Below, one piece after another: positions 1 to 10,058 of a DNA stretch of 64,000 nt. This DNA comes from Ursus arctos (lineage: Eukaryota > Chordata > Mammalia > Carnivora > Ursidae), in the NCBI RefSeq assembly GCF_023065955.2, contig NW_026622874.1, positions 25,477,772 through 25,541,771 on the forward strand, given 5' to 3'. The notes under the pieces are model-generated. The model had not been told where the DNA came from. It did no database searches and saw only the letters and a list, made by a program, of their open reading frames with translations. How positions within the stretch are numbered: position 1 is the stretch's first letter; every line of letters begins with the position of its first letter. Position numbers and translations under genes: made by a program.

Positions 1-1715
1 CTTATCCTCACCCCTAGTCTTTCCCGTTTCTGACTTGAATGGTGGGACTTCTCTGGATTAAATTTCTGAAGAAGCAGGAATTATGTCTGTCTTATTCACT
101 GTCATATCTCCAAAAGAGCTTTGCCTATGGTAGTTCATCAACCGACATTTGTGGAATTAATACACAGATGATTTGCAAGAGATCTTGACTGTCAAGTACA
201 TGAATCACCACTTATGGTGGTGGCCCAGACTGAGTTCTAGACATTGCCTGCTAAACCACTCAGGAGAACCAGCCCCCACTGGGAGAGCAATTGCTTAAGA
301 CAGAGAAGCCTACTGTTTCCAGCCTGTGGGCCCTCTCATGTAATTTAGACAACAGAAGGCATCTGCTTTCCCAGTGACATGGATCCCCTAAAAAATAAAA
401 AATAAAAATAAAAAAAATCCTCCTACTCAGTTGATATCTCTTTACACCCAGTAAACAAGTCCAGAACCATATTTTTATCTTTCTGGGATCTTTTGTGACA
501 GGTAGGGCTTATGGTGAGGAGAAAAAAACAGAAATAAACCTGAGCAATGGATCTGCTCCACTATTCAGTGCCCCTGAAACTCTGACCACACCCCCATCCC
601 CCTGAGATTCACTAAGCTAGTAAAGAGAAACAAAAGGAAAGGACAGGAGACAAGCAAAAAAGAAGCGTAGCAAAGCTCAGAAGGAAAGTGAGGAAGTTAC
701 CAGGAGGGTATTTCCAGAATGGCTTTTAGCCCTCGGAAGGTAGATGACATCAAAAGTCGACACCAGCTCATCCAGCTCTTGGTCTTCAGTGACTCAACAA
801 CTGCGCAACACTCAGGGCCCTCTACTAATAAAAACAGGGAGTAATACTTGGTGTCATCAGTTGCTAGGTAAACTAGAGAGACAAAATGGCAGTGCTGACT
901 GCCTTCCAAGGTGACTTTTAACCCTTTATTAGTCTCACACACTGCTTCCTTCTTTTAATGTGCCTGTCTTGACCCAATTCCCAACTTTTAATTATTTATG
1001 GAGCACAGCTATGTGCAAGGCACAGAAAGACTAACAATACCTGGTCCCTTAAGGAGCTCAAAAGAAAAGAAGCCTTTGGTTCTTCACTGGAACTTAGATT
1101 TCACCCAGGGTCAGCATAAAAGTTTCACACAAAGCTCCCAGGACTTGGAACTCCCTGCTCTGGCTTCCTACAATCTTAGACCCCTTTTGTCTGATACAGT
1201 ATGTATCACTGACTGTCCGGTTATTTTTAGCTTGGGTCTATCTTCCTTGCTGCTCTAGTACCCAGCACAACAAGCTCAAAAAATGCTTGTTGAATAAAGG
1301 AAGGCAAGAAAAAGTCCTAAATCAAGATCCGGAGAGGCAGCCACTTGGCTTGCTTGATTAGAAATCCCCAGGATCAAGCTGTGACTACACCATCATCATC
1401 ATCAGGAGAACATGCAGCTTAAGCTTGTCCAGGGAGCTGGGGCACAGGCCCAGATGGGAAAGAGGAAGCAGAGGTGAATGGGAGAGATGAGTAGAGGCAG
1501 GGCCATGAGGCAGGCTGGCTTGCACTGGGGTTCAGGGACCTGGGTCTGCAGGTCCTGCTTGACTTTGGGCAGAATTCCAAATTGCACCAAGACTCAGTCT
1601 CTCCAACTTTAAAAGCAAATCCTGGCATATATTGCACAAGGTTGCTGGAGTATCAGATGAGGTTCTGTTTATGGTGCACCTGGTGGAGCACAGCTGTAAA
1701 CATTGGTTTCCATCC

Positions 1716-2194
1716 GTGGTAGGCAGAATAATGTCCCCACCCCCATCACCTGAAAGATACCCACATCCTAATCTCCAGAACCTGTGAAAATGTTACCTTA
1801 CATGGGATTTAGCAGGTATGATTAAATCAATAATCTTGAGATAGGAGATTATCCTGGATTATCTGGGGCCAATGTAATCACAAGGGTCCTTATAAAAGGA
1901 AGGCCAAGGGGTCAGATTCAGAGATGTGACAATGGAAGCAAGATCGAAGGGATGCCATTGTTGAAAGGGGACCTATGCCAAGGAATGCAGACAGCCTCTA
2001 GAACTGGAAAAAGAAGGAACAGAGTCTCCCCTAGGACCCCAAGAAGGAATGCAAGCAACCCTCTCAATACTTTGATTTTAGCTCATGAGACCCATTTTCA
2101 AACTTCTGACCTCCAGAACTGTAAAATAATACATTTGTGTTGTTTTAGGTCACTAAATTTATGGTCACTTGTTACAGTGGCAATAGGAAACTAT
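1716..2194 (+). mobile_element. solo LTR of MaLR type (MLT1-like)
   Basis: The sequence runs from GGTAGGCAGAATAATG, through the motifs CCTTACATGGGATTTAGCAG, GATTATCCTGGATTATC and CCAGAACTGTAAAATAATA, to a terminal GGCAATAGGAAACTA. This is the familiar layout of an old mammalian MaLR LTR. No internal retroviral sequence is attached. The family name is from memory and approximate. Confidence 0.6.
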
Positions 2195-2381
2195 TTGTCT
2201 TTCATTTCCCCAAAGAAAAAAGAAGCCAAGTAATGAAATTAATATTTGGCGACCTCTCAGCCCCTCCTAGCACTTTCTCTTCTCAGATGTTTGTATTCTT
2301 TCTTCCTTTCCTTCTTCCTCCTCTCCTTTGTTCTTCCCTCTGTTCTTCATTTAAAAATGCATTTTAAGAAGTGGAATCGCT

Positions 2382-2560
2382 GGGGGCGCCTGGGTGGCTC
2401 AGTCATTAAGCATCTGCCTTCTGCTCAAGATATGATCCCAGAGTCCCAGGACCAAGCACCCCCCCAGTGAACCCCCCCAGAATGGAGACCCACCCAGGAT
2501 GGAGCCCGCTCCCCCTGCTTGTGCTCTCTCTGTCAAATAAATAAATAAGATCTTAAAAAA
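2382..2560 (+). mobile_element. SINEC (CAN-SINE), sense orientation
   Basis: It has a GGGGGCGCCTGGGTGGCTC head and an AAATAAATAAATAAG-ATCTT poly(A) tail. It is flanked by a GTGGAATC target-site duplication, once before the head and once after the tail. The middle is diverged compared with younger copies in the window. Confidence 0.9.
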
Positions 2561-2821
2561 AAAGTGGAATCATTTAACAGTCCTTAAATTCTTAAATAAG
2601 TAGATTTGATGACCTTCAGGATCCTCCAGGACAGGTGAGACTTGCCCCACCCACTAAGCTGGGAGTCACTGGGGTAGGGAAGAGTCCTGCGAATTCTCCT
2701 TGGGAAGAACCAAGCCCTCCCTCTGAGCAATTATCTATCCTTAAATCTCGGGCTGCACTTTTCAGTGTCCTGTGCTTATTTTGTTCACTATGGATCCCTT
2801 TAATTGTGTCTTGGTCATGTG

Positions 2822-2861
2822 TATATGTGTGTGTGTGTGTGTGTGCGTGTGTGTGTGTGTC
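2822..2861. repeat. (TG)n microsatellite
   Basis: About 40 bases of TG dinucleotides are broken by single GC steps. A second, looser TG-rich tract follows at about 3100-3140. Confidence 0.9.
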
Positions 2862-3222
2862 TTGGCTTTTTAATACCTATGTATCATAAGGCCCATCCAA
2901 AGAATCTGACCCATTGGGACGGGTCATCCTCAAAAACCAAAAGACAAATTACCCAGTTTAGCAGGAGGGTCTTGTTTGTTAAACAATGCTATTGTCCATG
3001 TAATCTAGATTATCACAGTCAGTAAATAGTTTCCTCTTGGCTATTGTTAAAAATTCAATCGGTGTGCATGTGCTCAAGCAGGTGTGCCTGTGGGTGAGTG
3101 CTTGGGGGGGGGTGTGTGTGCGCATGGGTATGTGTGTAAAGTCCGATCTGAGCCATTTTCTGTGCTGAGGTAAAAATCCATTTGCTAATTTTTGGAAAAG
3201 GCTAGCCCTTGTGCAAATAGGC

Positions 3223-3412
3223 AGTAGAATAGTGTAGCAAAGAACATGGGTTCAGGAGTCAAACTTGTTTTCAAATGGGGCTCTGCCACTTCCTGCCATG
3301 AGATCTTGGGCCAATTATCAACCTCTCTAAGCCTCAGATTTCTCCTGTGGAAAAGTAGCGTAAGGACACTACCCTCCTTACAGAGTTGTGAGGGTTCAAT
3401 GAGATCCCCAGT
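3223..3412 (+). mobile_element. MIR SINE
   Basis: It matches the MIR layout: GTTCAGGAGTCAAAC, GGCTCTGCCACTT, a degenerate TTGGGCCAATTATC-ACCTCT core, then TCAGATTTCTCCTG and GTTGTGAGGGTTCAATGAG. Confidence 0.75.
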
Positions 3413-3614
3413 GGCAGCACCAAGAGGTGACTGGTCACTTGTTGGGACTTCAGAGCACCATTATCACACGCACAATCACCACCGGCGCTCTTGAGCCGTC
3501 CCAAATAAACCTGTAGTTTAAGAGAAGACAGTGGGTCTATCTTGTAACCTCAGTTCAAGGCTCCTAGCCCTGGTGTACAAACAAGTTCTAAAACCTGCCC
3601 TATGTAGAAGTTCT

Positions 3615-3817
3615 TTTTTTTTTTTTTAAAGATTTTATTTATTTGTTTGACAGAGATAGAGACAGCCAGCGAGAGAGGGAACACAAGCAGGGGGGGTGGG
3701 AGAGAAAGAAGCAGGCTCATAGCAGAAGAGCCTGATGTGGGGCTTGATCCCATAACACCGGGATCACGCCCTGAGCGGAAGGCAGACGCTTTAATCGCTG
3801 TGCCACCCAGGCGCCCC
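3615..3817 (-). mobile_element. SINEC, antisense, with perfect TSD
   Basis: The element reads poly(T), AAAGATTTTATTTATTTG and so on to GCCACCCAGGCGCCCC. A perfect 15-bp target-site duplication, CTATGTAGAAGTTCT, flanks it at 3600-3614 and 3820-3834. Confidence 0.95.
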
Positions 3818-4488
3818 ATCTATGTAGAAGTTCTGGAGCCACTTCTGAAGATTGTGCATGGATATCACTTAGCACAGTGTCTGGTACATAGTACGTAAAT
3901 GTGAGCAATCGTTGTTACTATGCTTGTGATTACCAGGAGAGAGTCGTGCCCTGACAAATTCATAGAAAACGGTGAAGGTCAACCTGCCCTTCTACAATGG
4001 CTCAAATTCACTGTTTTGTCAAGGAGGCCACTGAATTCCAACAACATATTTTAACTTTTAACATTTACCAATATCCATTCATTCATACGTGCCTAACTTG
4101 CCTTATTCTAGAAAGGATTTAAGACGGCTAACTTTTGATGTAGTTTTTGACTATGTGGTCACTTGGCTTTCTCACTTCTCTTTTTTTTAAATTTTTTTTT
4201 TACTTTTTGTATTTCTGTTATCCAAGTAAAAATTGCCAAATTTTAAATACATTTCCTTTCTTGTACATATAAGAATTTTCTATGTGTAAAAATGTTTGTA
4301 TATATGTAGAAATGTATATATAAGATGAACAGTGTATATATGTATAAATGTATACATAAAATGAACAGTGTATATAAAAATGTATAACATATATACAATT
4401 TTGTCTTGCTATTTTCTACATCTGTCATTACGCACTTTTAAACATTTCTAATAATCATCAAATATATATTCCATAAAGTCTTAATCAC

Positions 4489-4620
4489 CAGGCAATTGGG
4501 TGGCTCAGTCAGTTAAGTGTCTGACTCTTGATCTCAGCTCAGGTCTTGATCTCAAGGTTGTGAGTTCAAGCCCTGCTTTGGGCTCCACACTGGGCATGGA
4601 GCCTACTTAAAAAAAAAAAT
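4489..4620 (+). mobile_element. older SINEC (tRNA head plus short tail)
   Basis: The tRNA-derived head TTGGGTGGCTCAGTCAGTTA and B-box-like GTTGTGAGTTCAAGCCC are followed by a poly(A) tail. A perfect 10-bp TSD, TCTTAATCAC, lies at 4479-4488 and 4621-4630. Confidence 0.9.
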
Positions 4621-4675
4621 TCTTAATCACTTCTTAGTGTTGGGATATATAAGTTGACTAGAATTCCTCCTAATT

Positions 4676-4738
4676 TATTTTTTATTTTTATTATTTTTTT
4701 TATTTTATTTTTTATTTTAATGATTTTTTATTATATTA
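4676..4738. repeat. T-rich (TTTTA)n low-complexity tract
   Basis: TTTTA/TTTAT units make up about 60 bases. Confidence 0.8.
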
Positions 4739-5112
4739 TGTTAGTCACCTCCTTATTTATTTTAAAGCAGTATGTAGAGAGTAAGAGTGGGAGATGTTGG
4801 TAACACCCAAGGAGAGGAAAGAAAACATAACAAAACCACTGTGTGCGTATTTCCTGGGGCTGGGGCTGGGAAACATAGACAGCCATAAGAGAATCAATGG
4901 AAACCAACATAAGTGAATGTTTCCTGGAGTGTTCTAGAACATACATATGTGTATCAGGGTTTTTTAAAAATTAGGAAAATAATGAAAAATATAATACCTA
5001 ACATGTATGTAACACTTTTCTCCCTTACTCTGTGCTGTTTCAAAAAGGATTTAGGGTGAACTCAACAACGAAAAACAACTCAATTAAAAAAATGAGCAAG
5101 GAATTTGAGGGA

Positions 5113-5222
5113 AGCCTGGCTGACTTGGTTGGTAGAGCCTGCGACTCTTGATCTTGGAGTTGGGAGTGCGAGCCTCACATTGGGTGTAGAGACTATGTAA
5201 AAATAAAATCTTTAAAAAAAAA
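5113..5222 (+). mobile_element. old SINEC fragment nested in L1
   Basis: A tRNA-like head (GGTTGGTAGAGCCTGCGACTC), then GAGCCTCACATTGGGTGTAG and an AAAATAAAATCTTT poly(A) tail. The flanks GAATTTGAG and GAATCTGAA look like a worn target-site duplication inside the L1. Confidence 0.75.
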
Positions 5223-5369
5223 GAATCTGAATAGACATTTTGCCAAAGAAGATACACAAATGGTCAATAAGCACACAAAAAGATGGTCAACATCACTAAT
5301 CATCAGGGAAATGTAAAGCAAAACCACAACGAGATATTGCTTCATACCCGTTAGGATGGGTACTATTAA

Positions 5370-5404
5370 AAACAAACAAACAAACAAACAAACAAACAAA
5401 CACA
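5370..5404. repeat. (CAAA)n microsatellite inside L1
   Basis: Eight uninterrupted CAAA units lie inside the L1 body, an expansion of an A-rich stretch of the element. Confidence 0.9.
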
Positions 5405-5536
5405 ATAACAAGTGTTGGAAAGGATGTGGAGAAATTGAAACCCTTGTGCCCTGTTAGTGGGATTGTAAAATGGTGCAGCCACTGTGGAAACAGTCTGGTG
5501 GTTTCTCAAAAAATTAAAAATAGAATTAACATATGA

Positions 5537-5762
5537 GGGGCAACAGCATGGCACAGCGGTTAAGCGTCTGCCTTCGGCTCAGGGCGTGATCCCGGTGTTC
5601 TGGGATCGAGCCCCACATCAGGCTCCTCCGCTGGGAGCCTGCTGCTTCCTCTCCCATTCCCCCTGCTTGTGTTCCCTCTCTTGCTGGCTATCTCTCTCTC
5701 TGTTGAATAAATAAATATTTTCTTTAAAAAAACCCCAAACATTGTTTAATTAAAAAAAAAAA
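5537..5762 (+). mobile_element. SINEC nested in the L1, perfect 15-bp TSD
   Basis: The element starts GGGGCAACAGCATGGCACAG and ends in poly(A). It is flanked by AGAATTAACATATGA at 5522-5536 and 5763-5777. The L1 sequence continues exactly across it, so this insertion is younger than the L1. Confidence 0.95.
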
Positions 5763-7015
5763 AGAATTAACATATGATCCAGCAATTCCACTTCCGGATC
5801 TAGACCCAAAAGAATTGAAAGTAGGGTCTTGAAGCAATTTTTGCGCACCTATGTTCACGCATCATGATTCACGATAGCCAAAATGTAGAGGGAACCCAAG
5901 GGACCACGAATAGATGAATAGATAAACCAAATGTGGTATGTTCACACAACTAAATCTTATCCAGCCTTAAAAAGGAAGGAAATTCTGACACATGCTACAA
6001 CATGAATGTCCTTGGGGACATTATGCCAAGTGAAATGAGCTGATCACAAAAAGACAAATACTGTATGCGTTCAGTTACGGGATTCCTACAGTAGTCAAAT
6101 CCACAGATGCAAAGTAGAATGGTGCTTGCCGGGGGTGGGGGGAGCGGAGAATAGAGAGTTGTTTAATTGGTTAGAGTTTCGTTTTTATAAAGATGAAAAG
6201 AGCTCTGGACATTGGTTGAGCAGCACTGTGAGTGCGCTGACCACTACTGAACAGTATACTTAAAAGTGGGGAAGATGGTAAATTTTGTTACTTGTGTTTT
6301 ACCACAAGGAAAGCATTTTTAACTACTTTTAAAAAAGGATTTAGGGTACTTACAGTACCCCCTACTTTCCAAAATGCTTTCACATTCAACATCCCACTTG
6401 ATCTTTAAAACAACCTAGTGAGGGAGCAGATGAGATATTTTTATTCATTTTAGAGTAGAAGAGATTCCCTTGTAGGGTGTCATGGGGCCTCCACAGCTTT
6501 TAGGCGAAAGGGATGGCTCCGGTCTACCCTGGAACCTTTCATGACAGGTTGCGATTCCGTACTTTCTGATCCTCATTCTCATCTAATCTGTGGCCTACTG
6601 ACCTGAACCTGGCCCCCAGCAGGCTCCCTCCGTCACTCACTCTTCTAACTTTGCAGACTCACTCCGAGACCGGAGTCTGGAAGCCCTCTTGAGGCTGTAC
6701 AGAAAACTCAGAGATGGCGTGGTAGCCTCTTCCAGCAAAATGAACAGAACCAAGTGTTATAGTTTAATGAGTTCTAACAAAGGCATATAACTGTATAAGC
6801 CACACTCTTATCAGGATATAGAACATTTCCATTGCCTCAGAAAGTTTCCTTTCCCAGTCAATACTCCCACCCCAAGGCAACTACCGTTTTGATTTTTTAT
6901 TCCAGGAGAATTTTTAATTCTTTTGTTTTTTTGGCAGGGGGTTGGGAGGAGAAGGCTTTTTGCTGAGTATTCTTCCTGAGTGATTGTTTATGCCAGGACC
7001 CGGGGCCTATTAAAC

Positions 7016-7040
7016 CAAAAAAAAAAAAAAAAAAAAAAAA
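7016..7040. repeat. poly(A) tract
   Basis: A run of about 24 A bases is followed by an A-rich AAAAGAAAAG stretch. Confidence 0.9.
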
Positions 7041-7204
7041 CACAACAGAAAAGAAAAGAAAAAAGAAGTAGCTTCCTTTTTTCTCCCTCATTTTAATTAT
7101 AGCTTTCCTTTCCATGGGGCCTGTCTGTCCCACCAATCTGAGAGTCCCCTGAAGGCAGGGACCAAGCCTATTCATCTCTGTGTCCTCAGTGCCTAGCAGC
7201 CATA

Positions 7205-7430
7205 AGAGCGTAACAGGTACCAGGCACTGTTCTAAGCACCTTTCACACATTAATTCATTTAATCCTTGTGATGCTCTATGAGGAAGGTGTTAGGATGCAG
7301 TCCATTTCACAGATGAGGACAGTGAGAGATTTAACAGCTTGCCCAAGATATCATAGTCAGGAAGCCGCAGAATTGAGATTTGAACTCAAGCCATCTGGCT
7401 CCAAGCATGGCTCTTAATCAGTATTCTCAT
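7205..7430 (-). mobile_element. MIR SINE, antisense
   Basis: The antisense MIR landmarks are in order: CAGGCACTGTTCTAAGCACC, TTCATTTAATCCTTGTGATG, CACAGATGAGGACAGTGAGA, GCTTGCCCAAGATATCATAG and TTTGAACTCAAGCCATCTGG. An L2 3'-end-like piece precedes it (about 7115-7200). Confidence 0.8.
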
Positions 7431-7607
7431 CTGCCCCCAATTACATGTGTTTGTTGAAAGAATGAACAATTCTTTTTTGCCTTCCCATCTCAATATGTCC
7501 ATAGCCAAAGTAAATGGTTCTCTCCCCAAAACTTCTTTTCCCCATATCGGACCTCACTGTTCCTCCTGGGTCTCAAAGAAACATGGAGAGTCACTCTTAT
7601 TTTATTT

Positions 7608-7799
7608 TTTAAAAAAAAGATTTTATTTATTTATTTGACAGAGAGAGAGAGAGAGAGACAGCACAAGCAGGGGGAGCAGCAGGCAGAGGGAGAAGCAGGC
7701 TCCAGGCAAGCAAGGAGCCGAATGAGGGATTCAGGGCCAGGGCCCTGGGATTGTGACCTGAGCAGAAGGCAGACGCTTAACCAACTGAACCACCCAGCA
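7608..7799 (-). mobile_element. SINEC, antisense, diverged
   Basis: The order is A/T-rich tail complement AAAGATTTTATTTATTTATT, a (GA)n tract, GAAGCAGGCTCC, then CAGACGCTTAACCAACTGAA. The GGCGCCCC head is truncated to CCACCCAGC. Confidence 0.85.
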
Positions 7800-7904
7800 T
7801 GGAGACTTCCACCTCTCTCCTCCCCAGCCTAATTTACTGCCTACCTGCCTACCTGTTACACTCACTAATCTTTGTCTTACATTTTCCCTTAAGCTCTTCT
7901 TTCT

Positions 7905-8104
7905 TTCTTTTTTTTTAAAGATTTTAATTTATTTATTTGACAGAGAGAGACAGCCAGTGAGAGAGGGAACACAAGCAGGGGGAGTGGGAGAGGAAGAAGC
8001 AGGCTCATAGCGGAGGAGCCTGATGTGGGACTGGATCCCAGAACGCTGGGATCACGCCCTGAGCCGAAGGCAGACGTTTAACGACTGTGCTACCCAGGCG
8101 CCCC
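7905..8104 (-). mobile_element. SINEC, antisense, perfect 15-bp TSD
   Basis: It runs from poly(T) to CTACCCAGGCGCCCC. The target-site duplication TAAGCTCTTCTTTCT is at 7890-7904 and 8105-8119. Confidence 0.95.
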
Positions 8105-8144
8105 TAAGCTCTTCTTTCTGGCTTACCTCTTAGGCACATGAAAA

Positions 8145-8635
8145 CCCAAAACCACCCCTCCAGTGATGGTGAAGGCCCTGATAAGACCTTCCACCAGCCC
8201 AGACCACCTAGACCTTTTGAGCTAGACCCCCACTCATGGCTGCGTAGATGGACCATGGAGTGACCACTGGAATGACCTACAACTACCTTTATTTCATCAT
8301 AATTCTAAAATATTGGCTCAAGGAGGAGACTTAGACTCATTTACATAACATACAATGCACATATCGGCATGTTTCCTTAAGGCACTTGGGCAACCTTATG
8401 CCCGCCTCTAGCCTCTACGTAGGAACAAGGCTTCCCTATCTAAATATTCATCCTCACCCTAAACAAAAGGAACCCGTTCACCCTCTCTTGGGGAGTCAAG
8501 GCTTCGGAAGCCATTCCCCTTGATCTCCTTATCTGCGGCAAATAAAAGTTTTCTTTGTGAGACAACGTGGTTCAGTTTCTGACTTACCAAGGAGCGAACC
8601 CACATTGGTTTGGTTGTACCTTTACAATTGCTTCC
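8145..8635 (+). mobile_element. LTR-like element, copy 1 (partner inverted at 23351-23945)
   Basis: This stretch aligns end to end with the reverse complement of 23351-23945. Shared blocks include TGCGTAGATGGACCATGGAGT, CATTTACATAACATACAATG, TATTCATCCTCACCCTAAAC and CTCACATT-like ends. It carries a poly(A)-signal-like GCAAATAAAAG near its 3' end, as an LTR would. I cannot name the family, and no retroviral coding sequence is attached. Confidence 0.6.
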
Positions 8636-8794
8636 CCACTCTTTGGGGGCCTTGGGGCTTACATGCGGTATTATTTAACCTTCAGATAATCCACAAGCTA
8701 AATATTACTATTCATGTTTTGTAGATGAGAAACCAAATAATAGAATCCAGGTTCAAACAGGGTTTGTCTGGCTTTTGAGGACTCTTTCATCTCC

Positions 8795-8960
8795 AAAAGG
8801 ACTGGTGACCTTGAGCAAGTCACTTAACCTCCAAGAGTCTCAGATTTCTCATTCGTAAAATGGGGATAATAATGGTAATTACCTCATTATGAGAGCAACT
8901 AAGATAACAGCACAGTGCCTGACACAGGTAAGTGCTGGGTGATAATTAGCAATTAAAGTT
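8795..8960 (+). mobile_element. MIR SINE fragment
   Basis: Sense MIR motifs: GACCTTGAGCAAGTCACTTA, CTCAGATTTCTCATTCGTAA, AATGGGGATAATAATGG and AGCACAGTGCCTGACACA. Confidence 0.8.
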
Positions 8961-9676
8961 CGCAAAGGCTATAGCATACACAGCATGAGAGCTGGCTAAT
9001 TGCTGTGACCAAAACGCTATCTGGAAGGGCTCTTGAAGTATAGCTGGGAAGAAATTGCCGTACCTGGCCCCTTCTTAGACTCTCAGAGGAGCTCTCTCCA
9101 GGGAAGCACTGTAGGCTGTATGAATTACCTTATTGCTCACTTGCAGGATACGCAGCAATAGGAAATACATCCAGTCTAGTGGAGAGCACACAGAACCTGT
9201 GACTCCACCCTGTCCAGGGTGTGACCCCAGGAAATCTTGAAACCTCTGAACTTTTGTCATTTACGAATTGTAAATAATACCTTCCCACCAGGAAAATTGA
9301 GATAATGCACATGGCAGCCTTTAGGGCATTGGGGACACAAGTAAGACCTACAAAAAGGAGGTGTGCAACATTATCATTGTCAGATAATGTATGTAAGCGT
9401 GATTTATTGCAAGGACAAGATAGATTTATAAATCATATGTCATCAAAATCAAGCCTTAAAGGTACAGGAAAGGTAAAATGATTGTACAAATCAGGTACTA
9501 GTGCATACCTTGAAAACCTAATTGCCCCCCATAAGGCAACAAGCAGCTCCTCCCCCCAAGCCTGAGTGGGGAAGGTGGGGGAACACTGACTCTCGCCCAC
9601 CCGCCTCAGAGCCCCGCCTCCAGGGTTGCGTGACGCGGCGCCCAAGCCCCGCCGACGGGGGGTGGGGCTGGCCCTG

Positions 9677-9686
9677 GTCACGTGAG
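9677..9686 (+). promoter_or_regulatory. E-box, 9/10 match to the CLEAR motif
   Basis: GTCACGTGAG differs at one base from the palindrome GTCACGTGAC bound by TFEB/TFE3. The core CACGTG would also suit USF or MYC/MAX. It lies in the STX6 CpG island, nine bases upstream of an ETS-type site. Factor identity is inference. Confidence 0.5.
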
Positions 9687-9694
9687 ACCGGGTG

Positions 9695-9702
9695 CGGAAG
9701 TG
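9695..9702 (+). promoter_or_regulatory. ETS/GABP-type site
   Basis: CGGAAGTG matches the core used by GABP and other ETS factors, which often mark TATA-less CpG-island promoters near the start site. Confidence 0.5.
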
Positions 9703-10023
9703 GTGCAGCGGGCCGCGTCTGTGGTTGGCCGCGGCCGCGGGTCCCGGGGCGGGGTCAAGCCGGCCAGACGCGCCGGGAGGAGCCGGGGGAGGAGGCAGGC
9801 GCAGGGGCCGGCGTCAGAGTCGGGGATTTGGTCTGCGAGGTAATCGAGTGCTGGACCGGCGGCGGTCCGGTGCGCCCCGGCCTGCGCGCGCCAGTTGCTT
9901 TGGGTTCCCCAGGCCGAGGCGCCGGCGGCTGCGGCAGACCGGTAGGGTGGGCAGAGAGAGGCTTGGAGGGCGCGGGCGCCCTGTGCGCGGAGCAGGCGTG
10001 AGGCAGCCGGTTGCCGGGACGCC

Positions 10024-10058
10024 ATGTCCATGGAGGACCCCTTCTTTGTGGTGAAAGG
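10024..10058 (+). CDS. STX6: STX6 coding exon 1
   Basis: It encodes [11 protein letters not shown] plus two bases of a glycine codon, then a canonical GTGAGT donor at 10059. The first ATG has G at -3 (GCCATGT). A second in-frame ATG two codons later has a weaker -3 (TCCATGG). The first is the start used in the known protein. Confidence 0.97.

Larger units (their letters stand above)
5050..6330 (+). mobile_element. L1 3' fragment (end of ORF2 and 3' region), interrupted by two SINEs
   Basis: The sequence has the L1 landmarks in order: CATTTTGCCAAAGAAGATA, GGAAATGTAAAGCAAAACC, GGATGTGGAGAAATTGAAACC, ATATGATCCAGCAATTCCA, then the 3' end around GGACATTATGCCAAGTGAAA and CTTGCCGGGGGTGGGGGG. A SINE at about 5113-5222 and another at 5537-5762 split it. 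The reading frame is broken many times, so it is dead. Confidence 0.85.
1..9590. other. intergenic region upstream of STX6, repeat-rich
   Basis: I recognise no exon in this stretch. The open frames on both strands are short and most fall inside repeats. It contains an MLT1-like LTR, several SINEC copies, an L1 3' fragment with nested SINEs, MIR and L2 pieces, simple repeats, and an LTR-like element just upstream of the STX6 promoter, all listed separately. In human, MR1 lies upstream of STX6 in divergent orientation; none of its exons is visible here. Confidence 0.7.

Noticed and set aside
1..9590. MR1 5' exons upstream of STX6
   Set aside because: Expected from human synteny, but no signal-peptide exon or class-I-like domain sequence could be seen on the minus strand.
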